Below are positions 45,295 through 56,304 of a stretch of DNA of 64,000 nucleotides, one piece after another (position 1 is the first letter of the stretch; every line of letters starts with the position of its first letter). Origin of the DNA: Trichobilharzia regenti (Eukaryota; Platyhelminthes; Trematoda; Strigeidida; Schistosomatidae); the NCBI GenBank assembly GCA_944472135.2, contig OX235263.1, forward strand, positions 32,231,379 to 32,295,378. Direction: 5' to 3'. The translations under genes were made by a program, and so were the position numbers. The notes beneath the pieces were generated by a model. It saw nothing but the letters and a program-made list of their open reading frames with translations. It had not been told where the DNA came from and did no database searches.

Positions 45295-45440
45295 AGTTAT
45301 CCCTCAGTTCCTAGTGGAACACAGAGCATAAAAGCACGTCTCTATTTTGTCCTGTCCTCTGCAGCCCTCTTTAGCTGTCTTCACTATAACCCATTGGGTT
45401 TCATCTTCTTCTGACACGATTTCCCTCCATATAATCATTC
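45295..45440 (-). mobile_element. RTE 3'-tail fragment
   Basis: The minus strand ends gctctgtgttccactaggaa, then ctgaggga, preceded by aaagagggctgcagaggaca. It has the same tail hairpin as the other RTE copies. Positions 45441-45619 hold an open frame without recognisable identity. Confidence 0.65.
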
Positions 45441-45847
45441 ATTATAGGAAAGATATAACCCATTTCAAAGTACAGGTTACCGTTAAAATCAATAAGTCTC
45501 AAGATAAACATCAAAACACAAGTGTCATTCTTACAGGATGCTTCATAACACACCTCAGAATTTGTTTCACCTCAAAGGACATAGTTGTGAAACAAGAGAT
45601 AAGAACGGATGGTAGTTAATAATCTAACAACCTGAGTTTATTCATCTATAATGTGATGAAATGTGAGAGAAAAGAGAGTAAGAGTGGAGTGGAGTGGCAT
45701 GATTATGAGTAACAGTTTAACCGAATGCAAACTATAAACACTTAATATAAACAAGTGCAGTAGTCATTGAATAATTTGAAATAGTGTTTGTATACCACAT
45801 ATATACAAGGAATGAAACATATCACCTAGTGAAAATTGCTTGTGTGT

Positions 45848-46632
45848 ATGCTAAAAGAACAGATGATTTATGTCTTGGTGTCAAATAAATTCAAAGATCT
45901 GTAGGCGAAAACTATCAAGTTGACAAAAGAAGCAGCAAAGATAGGGCTTCAAGTGAACATAGAGAAGAGGGAGGTAGTGAAGGAACCTAACGGAACCTAA
46001 CAAGCACCAATTACCACCATCTGGAGAAACTCGAAAGAGGTCACTTCCTCCAATTATCTAGGAACTAAGTGTTCAACTACAGGATTAACGAATTAAGGTG
46101 TCTAAGCCAGGATAGGAAAGGTAAGGTTCATTGTAGACATTCTGAAATCAGTTTAGAAATCTCCTGCACTGGGTATAATCAACAAGATTCGAATTTTCAA
46201 CACTAATGTCAAGTCATTTCTGCTATATGGATCAGAAATTCGGCACATTCGTCACGAAAAGGCTTTTTAACAGGCGACAAGCTTTTATCAACAGCTGCCT
46301 ACCTTCTATGTTTAAGACCGGATGGCCAGAAAGAATAAGCAAAAAGGAACTCCAGGAACATACTAACTGGTCAGCTAATAATCAGAAGAAACTGGAGAAG
46401 GACAGCAAACACACGGACGCTAGGCCATCGCTCGAGTGGAATCTTAGTGGGAAACGACGAGTGGATCTTTCTAGGGTGACTTATAGGATATCGTGCGAGT
46501 AAGCGATTGGAGCCCATGCGCAATCATGAAGTCAACTAAAGAAGACTGGAGAGAATAGAATAAAGTGGAGGTATGCCCTTGATTCACTGTATTCTTACTG
46601 CAATCCAAAGAAACAATAAATAGTAATAAATA
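45848..46632 (+). pseudogene. RTE RT C-terminal region, 5'-truncated
   Basis: Plus strand from the sequence just past the catalytic motif: an RTE-like GLQVNIEK block (aagtgaacatagagaaga), then gagaaactcgaaagaggtca, ttcgaattttcaacactaat and tatatggatcagaaa (LLYGSE), and at 46206-46502 a frame with KLFNRRQAFINSCLPSMFKT-like C-terminal sequence. It ends near aacaataaatagtaataaat. The CAA tract seen in other copies is replaced by aacctaacggaacctaacaa. Many indels. Confidence 0.75.
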
Positions 46633-47029
46633 AAAAAAATATACGTGAGTTTTAGCATGAAGTTCAACTGTATCCGCAGATTTCGCGTATATTCAATTGT
46701 ATCTCCGTAAAGAATTTCCCCTTCCTTTTTGCATGGATATCTGACGTGTTAGTTTGTTTACAGTATATTTCACCTAAAATTTACAAATCTAGAAATGTGC
46801 TTACTTAGTATGAATGCGAAGGCTTCAGGGTTTTTATGTACTTCGTAGCGCTTAGCATTATGGGATGAAAAAAGATGTACCTATTTAACATAATAAGCAA
46901 TATATTACTGAGGTTGTTTCACATTCATATTTGAGTAACACTTTCACTTACACTTACGTTTAAAGTCAATTATCTCAACTTGTGTTTTCTTGAGGAACTG
47001 ATACAGTGTTCCCTTAATCATCAACAAAC
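46633..47029. other. Unassigned stretch
   Basis: No gene or repeat supported. Confidence 0.5.
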
Positions 47030-47300
47030 CAGGAAAAACAAAATTTACACTATAAAATGTGCACATTTTATTTCGAGGCTTCTCTTCAACTCCAGACAGT
47101 CTAAAATACATATTGTATTAACAAACTAAGAACGTACACTTTTGGTTCTATTGTTACAATTTTGATATATGATGATCATGGTTTGAGGAAATAACAATGG
47201 GTGAAGTGTGAAAAATTATAAACAACACGAAAAGAAAGTGGTTATTTATCATAAGTTTGGTAGAATATTTGAGAAGTTTTTTTAGTTGTCCAATTTCACG
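47030..47300 (-). repeat. Dispersed repeat Y, copy 2
   Basis: Reverse complement of 3520-3790: ttatttcgaggcttctcttc, and gtggttatttatcataagtt. No protein frame. Confidence 0.6.
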
Positions 47301-47489
47301 AACCAAGGCCTAATTCTATCGTTTGAAGTACGCGTGTACCGCGCAGCAGTTCTCTGTGTCCTTCTTTGACTGTGAGATATGGCCACTGAAAGTGGAAGAT
47401 ATGAAAACACTGGCTGTCTTTTACCATAGAAGTCTGAGTTCTATCTCACACATTAAGTGGTAAAGTATGGTGATTAATACTCATATTAG

Positions 47490-47845
47490 GCGTTGAATGT
47501 TAGGTAAGAAGTGTAAGTCACTTGATCAAGTCATGAGGATACATTGGCTGAGATGGCTACAACATGTGATGCACGTACGGAGTCCTCGCCTTTTCGACGA
47601 GCAATAGTAGTTGATACTGGATTAGGTTGAAAAACGGTTAAGAGTGGTTAAACCCTAAAAAGAACATTGGTCTATGAAGTATTTGACAGATGCTTTTTGA
47701 AGCAGCCACATAGGGAGGCGTAGACTGCCTGGTTGGTGTCCTCTGGATTCGAAAACACAATGGCTGGGGACCATTGATGATACTGCTGAAAACTGTTCTC
47801 ATTAGCGTAGATGTATTCAGTCTCTGTGATCCCTCTATCGACTAA
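47490..47845 (+). pseudogene. LINE C-terminal region, different family from the RTE copies
   Basis: Plus strand in broken frames: HWLRWLQHVMHVRSPRLF near 47540-47595, then GRRRLPGWCPLDSKTQWLGT near 47712-47772. These recall the RWLGHV-RM...R-RLPGWGP-D...W--T signature at the end of several LINE ORFs. It differs from the RTE copies here, which end RWIGHTLRK...EWNPKG. Stops throughout. Confidence 0.5.
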
Positions 47846-49680
47846 ACCGCCATGTTTTTCTATGTTCCTATTCTTCCATCTCATATTTATGCTTCTTTAA
47901 ATAATAATTTTTTTAAAATCTATTTTTTCTTCCTTTTGTCTGCTTTTGTGTTCTACACGGATGAGCAACTTCAACTGCTCCACTTCTGGGTGAAGTTATA
48001 TGTCGACATTCAGTCAGTCAGTAATTCTATTGACTGTCATCAACTGATTCTTAATGACTTAGTATACTCAACACAGTCAAAAACAGAAGGATCACCTCTA
48101 TTATCAGTAAAACATTTAAATGTTTAACCAAACTTCTGCTTCCTTACCTATGCCAACCGTTTTAACTTCTATTCCCTGATTGCTATTAGTATTGAGCCAT
48201 GTTAGAATCATCACAAATTTAGGAAAGTATGTGGCTGTACGTTGTTAAACTGAGGATATTTTACACATGGTATAACTGTTCAGGTGATATGAAGCACAGC
48301 AATACTCCACATTCCAGTCGATTTGTTACACGTAATCACTTTGTCATGGATTCATATAACCTTCGAATTTTTCTTTATTTCATCCTTACTTTTGTCACTT
48401 TTCACACTTAGGCTTGACAATGGTATAAGCGCTTCAGGCATGTTATGAAGCTTTTGTACACACTCTATATGCCTGTCACAAACTTGGCTAATTTTTGTAT
48501 ACAGTCATCTTGGTAATCAAGCGAGCTTATTAACCAAGTCGCTATAGTAAAGGACAAAGCTACACAGATTTATGATCATTCATATATATATTTCAAAAGA
48601 CTTAGTAGGTTTGACATTTTGTTTGAAACATAATGACGGTTTTTTAATGGTTGTGTAGAATCCAGACCACCATCAGATGAAATCTGGAAAATAACCTGAA
48701 TTTATCTTTAGTAAAAGATTATTCCATTTTGAATTTTTCTTTTTCATCATCTATATTTCAGTCACATTTAAATGAAATTTAGTATTCGCTAGGTAGGTAG
48801 GTTGGTTGGTTGGTAGGCACGTAGATTGCGTTGCACCGTATTTTAGTCGATATCTCCATAAAATACCTGAGTTGTACGGACATATATACCAATGACATGT
48901 TTTTGTGTTGCTTTTATTTCACTTATATATTTTTTGTGCCGATTTTAATGATGTTAGTGAAAGTGTCTACAAATGAATACTTACTAACAGTTTATATATG
49001 TAGATGTGATATGATCGATCAATAAATTTTGTTTCATTGTTTGCCTAAAAGATATATTAACTGTACTTTAGAATAAAAATATGAAACAGATGTATATATA
49101 GCTGGACGGTTTAGTTAAGGTAAAATTTTAAAAGTCTATTTTTCAATCCTTAAGTAGTTGTATAATGCGAGAAGGTGATTCCCGATCCGTGAATTCAATT
49201 TATGCTGTCGTCTGTAGCATCATCTTCCAAATTACTTATTTTTTTGAGCATTGAAACTTATTGACTGACCACGTCCCACCAATTCCGTCAAGTGGGATAT
49301 CGTCTTAACTACGTAAGACAAGTGAATTTTGATACATCACTCTGTATTCTCAGTCTTCTCAGTGTAAGGAAGAAAAGACTGATGAGGCTCGAAGGAATGT
49401 TTACTATGACAAATTCATTGTAGGTATAAAAATTTGATATACCATATCTCCAATGCTTTATTTGCACATTATTCGAAAATTGATCCAATATCACCACATT
49501 CGATAGCTTGTTGGGTTCTGCACAGTGTTTCAAACGTTCTTCTTTCAGTTCTGCTCTTTGATTACTTCTTTCAGTGTCCAAAACATATTGTTGCTTTTCT
49601 GAATTCGTGTGCTCATATGCTACTTATATCTGGTTATAAGTAGCACGCACCACAATATAACATCCTTTTGGATCATAGTA
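47846..49680. other. Unassigned stretch
   Basis: Several 60-98 codon frames, all AT-driven and unrecognised. No repeat supported. Confidence 0.5.
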
Positions 49681-49810
49681 ACTAGTGGCGAAATCCAAGA
49701 TGCGCATTTCGTCCTACTTAGGATTTTATGCGCCGATATAGGGCTGATAAGTCATAAATAGGACCAAGTGAGCATCCTAGATCCCTTTGACAGTCACCAT
49801 GAACCGAAAT
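49681..49810. ncRNA. Two degenerate hammerhead ribozymes, head to head
   Basis: On the minus strand (49735-49685) the stem II/loop cctaagtagg is followed by an intact gaaa and tgcgcatcttgg, but ctgatga is replaced. On the plus strand (49744-49790) ctgataagtc, a loop and ggac are followed by caag in place of gaaa, then gagcatcctagatcc. Both keep the schistosome hammerhead order, each with a broken core element. Their 5' ends face each other about 10 bp apart, making a foldback. Confidence 0.55.
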
Positions 49811-49832
49811 AATATCATGCTAGTTTTCAGAT

Positions 49833-50070
49833 GTGCGTTGGTGGCACAGAGGTAGAGTGCTTGCCCGATCACGCATGTGGTTCAGGGTCCGATTCCCGGC
49901 CACAGACTTACTCCTTTACCTCGCTAAGCCAGTAATAAGACTGGTAAAGAGGAAAGGTTGGGAATGAGCCTAGAAACCCCGTCGTGTAAAGATAATCACC
50001 CCTTCTACATGAACTTCAAGCCTCTCGTTTGAAACCCTATGTTCCACTGGGAACGTACAGGAATAAAAAA
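49833..50070 (+). mobile_element. SINE-A copy
   Basis: Plus strand: gtgcgttggtggcacagagg, box B region gggtccgattcccgg, body aagccagtaataagactggt, tail atgttccactgggaacgtac and poly-A. One of the cleanest tails. Confidence 0.85.
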
Positions 50071-50814
50071 TTTTTTTAATCTTGAGACACTGTCGAAGTG
50101 TTTGTTCTAGGAGCCGACGTGTCAACAGAAGGCGAACACTTCACTCCGACAAAGTCAATCAGCCGGAAAGGCAAATTAGTCCAGAAACCAATATTATTTA
50201 GAAGCTTTACATAATGCCTCCCTCGTGAGGTTGAATAGATATTTGTTACTTTCTATGCCACCACCAAAAATCTGAGTTTCGTTCAACGCTTTACCAAACA
50301 TTTGATGTGAGCGACAATTCAACTAACTCTATGAATTCCATTCACAATACTTCTTGATTTTCTGAAGAGTAATTTTGCTCAAGGCATTTATTTAGGACTT
50401 TCTCATTATTGTTATACTATACTAAGTGTTGAGCGAATTCAATTATATCCTTCTTTTGATTACTTTAGGTCTGTTGCATGAATTCCTGTTTATGAATTTA
50501 GTTAAAAAATTCTTTTATGCCTAAAATTCATTTATTGGAAAACTGTTACGTCTTCATGTTTCCGCCAAATCTAACATTCGTTTAACCAGTTGATATCTAA
50601 CTGTTCAATTATAGATTTTATCATATTATTACATGCTACAGCAGATACAGTTCAATGGATTTAATAAAATTTCTAAATTGAAGTAAACTACTATGTATTA
50701 TTGATCCAAACTACTTTTCAGGTAATTCGTTTACTACATCTATGTAAAGCATATTGTACAATGAATACTAATATCAATTTTCAAGAGTTTTAGTCATATG
50801 AAAATGTAAGTTTT
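50071..50814. other. Unassigned stretch
   Basis: No gene or repeat supported. Confidence 0.5.
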
Positions 50815-51196
50815 AGATAACAATTACGTTTGTAGATTTGTTTGGTATCCAGAGTCGATCAGGTGTTCCAGAATAGAGTTTCAGGGGGATCTTCTTTCTC
50901 CTTTATAAAACCATGGGCGTATATGTCCGAGAGTACACTTAGATAGCGAATGCTGCGTACAACCAGCATATCTAACACTATGGAAGCAAATGAGTTGTAA
51001 GATATACATTGATGTCAGCAGTGGTGATTGATCCTTCATGTTCATACGAATAATTGACTTTGTAGAGAAAGTGAGCCAAAATCCAGATATGAAGAAGGTT
51101 TTTTCTTCAGTGACCTGGACAGACAGCTTCTTAGTATTTCTGGCAATGAGTCTCCGCCGAATTGTGGATTCAGACAGAAAAGTACTTCTGAGGACA

Positions 51197-51227
<31 letters not shown>

Positions 51228-51400
51228 CGATTGTGCAATTTGTTAATTGCATTGGTGAAAAGAGTAACTCTCTGTTAGGTCTTAACACGTCTAACACCAC
51301 TGCTGAACGCATTTTCTTTTATATAACTCAATGGAGAGTTTTAGTTACCAAGGCAGTGACTGACAATAGTAAGGAGCTGTGAGTTGATTCATATCGTAGT
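50815..51400 (-). pseudogene. PLE linker and endonuclease remnant with (TA)n insertion
   Basis: Minus strand: TFLSESTIRRRLIARNTKKL, ISGFWLTFSTKSIIRMNMKD (the RT-nuclease linker), MYILQLICFHSVRYAGCTQH (YAG in place of YIG), LGHIRPWFYKGE, stop, NSILEHLIDSGYQTN to about 50830. A (TA)n tract sits within the linker and is read as Tyr-Ile repeats in the 143-codon frame. Confidence 0.75.
51200..51227. repeat. (TA)n microsatellite inside a PLE
   Basis: About 28 bp of TA. It interrupts the PLE linker region. Confidence 0.95.
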
Positions 51401-51944
51401 TTTGAGAGCAATTAACTGTTCTCTGAAGAAAATCAATTAGTCACTCAATTTGTATACACCTTGTTAGTTATAGTAACGGAGTTCCAACAGATACATTCTA
51501 TGGGATCATCTTTTTTTAAGATAAATAAGTATAGACAGTTTAAACATGATTTGGAAGCGTGTGGATCACATAAGCTATACCAGCTTTCCAGTCAATTCAG
51601 GATTCGATTTCACTGAAGAAACTGACGAAGTCTTTCGTTTTTCTTACACTTGATCTACTCTATTCATCAAAAATACTAATTATTTTACTAATATCACCTT
51701 CACTCTCATGTTTAGATTCTTCACACCTCTTGAAGATCTGTCAAGTAATACTAAAATCCCATACATCCATAAACATTCTTCAATACATTTTACACATTTC
51801 TTATTAGCATTTTCTTCAGTGACATTTTAGCGATGCACACTCAGTCTGCCGTTACTGATTGGCACCTTTGGATAATACAAGGGATATGTGGATGATATTT
51901 AATTATCTCCAATAATGGAAAAAATTTAAAAGTTATTCTGGATT
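51401..51944. other. Unassigned stretch between two PLE copies
   Basis: No gene supported. It may hold upstream PLE sequence of either neighbour. Confidence 0.4.
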
Positions 51945-52832
51945 TTTTTCTACAGCTGTAATCCTGCAATCCAGTTTGTACTAGAGAAGGAGTCCAATTG
52001 AAAAATGTATTTCTTGGAAGTCCAACTCACGTGATGGACAAGGTGACACACTAGCCGGATTCATCCACAGACAGTTAACATGGAGTGGACAGCTTACAAA
52101 CTTCCGCAGTTGGTTGCCTTTACATAAAAAACAGAACCTGAGCGACAGAATCCACAGCATTTGTATGCCTAACACCACTGAAGATAACCTGAACGCTATA
52201 AACAGTGTTATAACTGAAAATGGCTATTCCTAACACTTCATCACAAAATCCATGCGATCTACAACACTAAAACGGCGCATACGCTGTGCCTCTCAAAATA
52301 TCCTCATCTAAATTTGCAATTTAATGGATATTAATTAGTAAAAATACTTAGAAACCGCCTGTCTCTCTGATTTAAGAAAAAGCCTTCAGAGTTGGACTTC
52401 AAATCACTTTTTTCTACGTGAAGCTACCACTGCCGTCATTATCACTGTGTATCTATCAGTTCACCTGCTTCCGTGGAGTTATGTATGTCAGCCGTACTCA
52501 GCGTTTGCTGTCCAAATCTATCCTCGAACATTCACCCTCACCGTTTTTTAAAGATCGAAAAGGTGCCGCGCAGGTATATTCTGGAAAAAACTCATCGTAT
52601 GTGGGCACCAAACAAACCTGTAAACAGGCTTCAGTATCATCTACAGAGTACCTGGAAATCTCTCAAAAATGGAGACGAATCAAGTTTTTTCTTCAAACCA
52701 CAGAAGCGGTGGTAGTCCACATATTAATTCCTGAAATCAGCACACTGAAAAAGTTTGTTCTGTTGCTGAACCTACAATGGACCAAGTTTGCCATGAAATC
52801 AGTTACTTACCTTTTGTTTGTCCCAATTTTTT
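51945..52832 (+). pseudogene. PLE RT end plus endonuclease remnant
   Basis: Plus strand: HRQLTWSGQLTNFRSWLPLH, KKQNLSDRIHSI, AINSVITENGYS (the post-catalytic RT region) at about 52060-52230, then, after a stretch with the linker, LCIYQFTCFRGVMYVSRTQR (YVS in place of YIG) at about 52447-52506, LLSKSILEHSPSPFFKD, and TEAVVVHILIPEISTLKKFV with LNLQWTKF to about 52790. Frame is mostly kept within the nuclease (138 codons) but not with the RT. Confidence 0.8.
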
Positions 52833-53188
52833 AGCTTTATTTGTATTTTTTACTTAAAATAAGCAAAAATAAACTAATTTAAATAAAGTAAAAATCTTCA
52901 TTGAAGGTAAATACATTTCTTTGTTGAGCTATCTTCTTTCATGATGAATTTCTACGCTTTGTTGTTTTATTGAGTCTACGTTTCACGCACTGATTTGATG
53001 TCGTTACAAGTTTGTCTTTGGATACTGTAAATAATAAAGCCACCATTTGTATCCAGTGTACTTCATGGATTTACATCAGCTGCAAATACGTTTGTTGGTA
53101 CACTGATGATATTGTTCTTATTCGTGTCCCTCTATATTCTGGTCACATAAATACCTTTGCCAAACACACGGCATATTTAAGACGGCCT
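52833..53188. other. PLE tail or gypsy flank, unresolved
   Basis: A 60-codon frame at 53012-53194 contains YTDDIVLI, which resembles an RT catalytic box, but no neighbouring RT motifs support it. The last 35 bp are the left flank of the RTE insertion and probably belong to the gypsy element that resumes at 55903. Confidence 0.35.
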
Positions 53189-53199
53189 AAGTAACCAGA

Positions 53200-55902
53200 C
53201 ATCTTCTTTGCAAGCATAAAGGACAAAGCCGAGATACAAATCAACACCAGCGAAAAGGTCAGCGTCGAAAAGCACTGGAATAACTTGAAAACGGTGTGGA
53301 GCCAAACCTGCATAGAAATTCTAGGCAGAAAAAAGAGACAGGACAAACAGTGGCTCACTACGGACACTTGGAAACTAATAGAAGAGAGAAGGACAGTGAA
53401 GCAAAAGATTATCCAGTGCACGGACGAGCAACAAAAACAGGAGCTGAATGCAAGCTACAATACACTGAACAAAAAAGTGAAGAGAAGTGCCAGGGAAGAC
53501 AAAAGAAAATATTATGAAACCATGGGAGTGAAGCAGAACAAGCTGCAGGCAAAGGAGACCTCGCCACACTCTACCAAACAACTAGGAACCTTTCGGGCAA
53601 AAGTTCGACACAGATTAAGCCAATAAAGGACGACAATGGAAAGTCAATAACCAAAGAAGTGGAACAAAGAAAACACTGGGCTGAACACTTCAAAAGACTT
53701 CTAAATCGTCCGCCACCTACAACGCGCCCGACAATACCAACAACGGAAGCAGAACTACCAGTGAACACTGACCCCCCGACGAAATCAGAAGTCCTGAGTG
53801 CAATCAAGATGCTTAAAGCTGGGAAAACACCAGGACCAGATGGAATCCCAGCAGAAGCTTTGAAAATAGACCCAGAGACAACAGCGGACTTGATGACGCC
53901 ACTGCTGGAGAAGGTGTGGAAAGAGGGCAAAGTACCCGAGGACTGGAAGAACGGATTGATATGTATCCACATATATATTTATGTGTGTGTGTATGTTGAT
54001 CTCGCTTTCTGTTTGCTCGGTTAGTCTGTGACCACTTCACTTGTATGAACTTGTCTCCTTTAATAATGTGTATTCTCCTTATATTATATTATATATAATA
54101 TGAGTGGATGTTGACAGTCCGTTGCTTGGTGACATATATCCATATATGTTTGTTGACATGTCTGTTATATTCGCTATGTATATTTGGATCGATACTCCAT
54201 TATAATTAGCCATTCATGTTAAGACTGTCTAATGATTTTTCCCACGCTTGTCTGAATTATTTATATATATTCGCATTCACAATTTGTGTGAACTACTTTA
54301 CTTTACAACTACTTGACTTGCTTACCACTTTGGTGTGAGACCATTTATTTTCGTCTCCTTGTATTTGGACAATACAAGTATCATCGCAAACCTAGTGGTC
54401 TTCTGATTTCCGCCTTCTCGCGTCAGGACTATTAGTTTCTCGACCAGTCCATAACAATAATTCAGCGACGAGTACATAACAATTTGGCGACGGGCAAACT
54501 AGAACATAACACGGATACTTATTCAAACTACCAAAGAAAGGAGACTTAAGTCAATGTAAAAACTGGCGTGGAATTATGCTTCTGTCCATTCCAAGCAAGA
54601 TACTAAGTCGCATCATCCTGAAGAGAATCAAACAAGCCCTAGATGGAAAACTTCGTCTGGAACAGACAGGATTCAGGAGAAACAAATCATGTATTGATCA
54701 AATCGCCACTCTACGGATCATCATTGAAAAAAGCTTGGAATCGCAGTCACCTCTCCGCCTCACTCAACTTCATCGACTTTGAAAAGGCCTTAGACAGCGC
54801 AGCGTCGTTCGAGAGGTCATTTGGCAACTACTTCGCTACTACGGGGTCCCATCGACAATTATATATCTCATCCAACAGTTATACGACAATGCTGCATGCC
54901 AAGTAATCCACAATGGGAAACTTACTGAAGCCTTCGAAGTGAGGACGGGAGTGAGGCAAGGCTGTCTACTATCACCAATGATCTTCCTGATTGCAATTGA
55001 TTGGATAATGCGACAGACAACGGCAACCAACGAGGGAACAGGCATAAAATGGACTGACACAAAAGACTTGGAGGATCTGGATTTCGCCGATGATATATGT
55101 CTGATTTCCCATAGACTGGAAGATATGCAAGTGAAAAAAAACAAGTTGGAAGAAGAAGCATCAAGGATAGGACTTCACGTGAACATCGATAAAACAGAGA
55201 TGATGAAGATTCCTAGCCAACATCAACAGCAACAACAACAACAACAGATAACAATCAGCATAAGTGGGAAGAACCTGAAAGAAACAACCTCCTTCACCTA
55301 CCTGGGAAGCATCGTCTCAACTTCAGGCCAGGGGAACTGACGAGGATATCAAAGCCAGAATCGGAAAAGCAAGACAAGCTTTCATTACTCTCAAATCTGT
55401 GTGGAGGTCAACAGCACTCAGCATCAAAAATAAGATCCGGATTTTCAACTCCAATGTGAAGTCAGTGCTACTATACGGATCAGAGACTTGGCGAGTCATA
55501 AAGACATTCTTAAACAAACTTCAGACCTTCATTAACAGCTGTCTCCGCTCAATACTCAAGATCAGATGGCCAGAAAATATCAGCAACAGGGATCTCTGGG
55601 AGCGAACCAATCAGGAACCGATTGTGAAACAAATAGGCAGAAAGAAATGGAGATGGATTGGCCATACGCTGAGGAAACCATCAAGTGACATCACTAGACA
55701 AGCCGCTCGAGTGGAACCCGAAAGGGAGGCGGCGAGTTGGTCGTCCACGGGTGACTTGGAGGAGGTCATGCGAGGAAGAGATGAAGGCATGTGGACAGAC
55801 CTGGAGCAGAGTGAAAAAGTTGTCAGAAAACCGAAGTCAATGGAGGTGCTCAGCTGAAGCCCTATGTTCCTCTAGGAACTAAAGGATACAATAATAAATA
55901 AT
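53200..55902 (+). pseudogene. RTE copy, 5'-truncated, interrupted by a solo LTR, with 11-bp target duplication
   Basis: Duplication aagtaaccaga at 53189-53199 and 55903-55913. The read begins in the linker after the endonuclease (EILGRKKRQDKQWLTTDTWK), continues with NRPPPTTRP and AGKTPGPDGIPAEAL, is cut at 53956 by an LTR, and resumes at 54517 with LFKLPKKGDL, then NWRGIMLLSIPSKILSRII, TGFRRNKSC, GVRQGCLLSPMIFLIAIDWI and DFADDICLISH (catalytic FADD codons 55083-55094). It ends [21 protein letters not shown] and [16 protein letters not shown], stop, with tail gaagccctatgttcctctag. Frameshifts occur at about 53600, 54780-54930, 55330 and 55690. A CAA tract (55217-55248) encodes glutamines. The RT active site is intact here, unlike two other copies. 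Confidence 0.9.
53957..54511 (+). mobile_element. Solo LTR A, inserted in the RTE copy
   Basis: 555 bp, starting tgatatgtatccac and ending gaacataaca (TG...CA). A 5-bp duplication, cggat, lies at 53952-53956 and 54512-54516. Deleting the LTR and one duplication restores the RTE codons WKNGYLFKLP. Its reverse complement occurs at 58989-59506. No internal coding region, so it is a solo LTR left by recombination. The family is not named with confidence (schistosome Ty3/gypsy or BEL type). Confidence 0.9.
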
Positions 55903-56304
55903 AAGTAACCAGAAAACGGACATCATAACAGCATTTGAACTGTTTGAATTTTCGCAAAACGCCCTTCTAACTGAAGAATCCTGCATAATCATTTCAACGC
56001 TTCACAGACAAAGTCACAGTAGATCTTTATTTTATCACTGCATATATAGATGATGTCCTAATCTCCAATACGTCTGTAGAAAAACACGTTAGTCACCCAA
56101 GTGCCTTGTTTCAGAGCTTTCAACAGTATGTCCTAGCTATAAATCCAAAAGAATCAATTTCAGTACCTCCTCTATACAGTTTCTAGGACATCATATCACA
56201 TTAGAAGGTACTGGGTCTATGGAGCAGAAAATGGAAACTATCAAAAACCTCATTGAAGAAAGTATAACATTTTGTGGGGATGTCTAATTTCCGTCAAGGT
56301 TGTA
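55903..56304 (+). pseudogene. Ty3/gypsy reverse transcriptase remnant
   Basis: Plus strand: KTDIITAFELFEFSQ at about 55914-55958, then FQRFTDKVTVDLYFITAYID and DVLIS, with the YIDD catalytic box at 56043-56054, then LFQSFQQYVLAINPKESI, and LGHHITLEGTGSMEQKMETI near 56188-56245. This is the palm-to-thumb part of a Ty3/gypsy RT. Frame changes occur before YIDD and after KESI. The read begins exactly at the RTE target duplication, so the upstream part was separated by the RTE insertion. Confidence 0.8.

Noticed and set aside
50881..51382. Overlapping frames with Tyr-Ile repeats as a novel protein
   Set aside because: The repeats are a translated (TA)n tract inside a PLE remnant.
53012..53194. 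YTDDIVLI resembling an RT catalytic box
   Set aside because: No other RT motif surrounds it in any frame. A match this short is expected by chance, so I left it unassigned.
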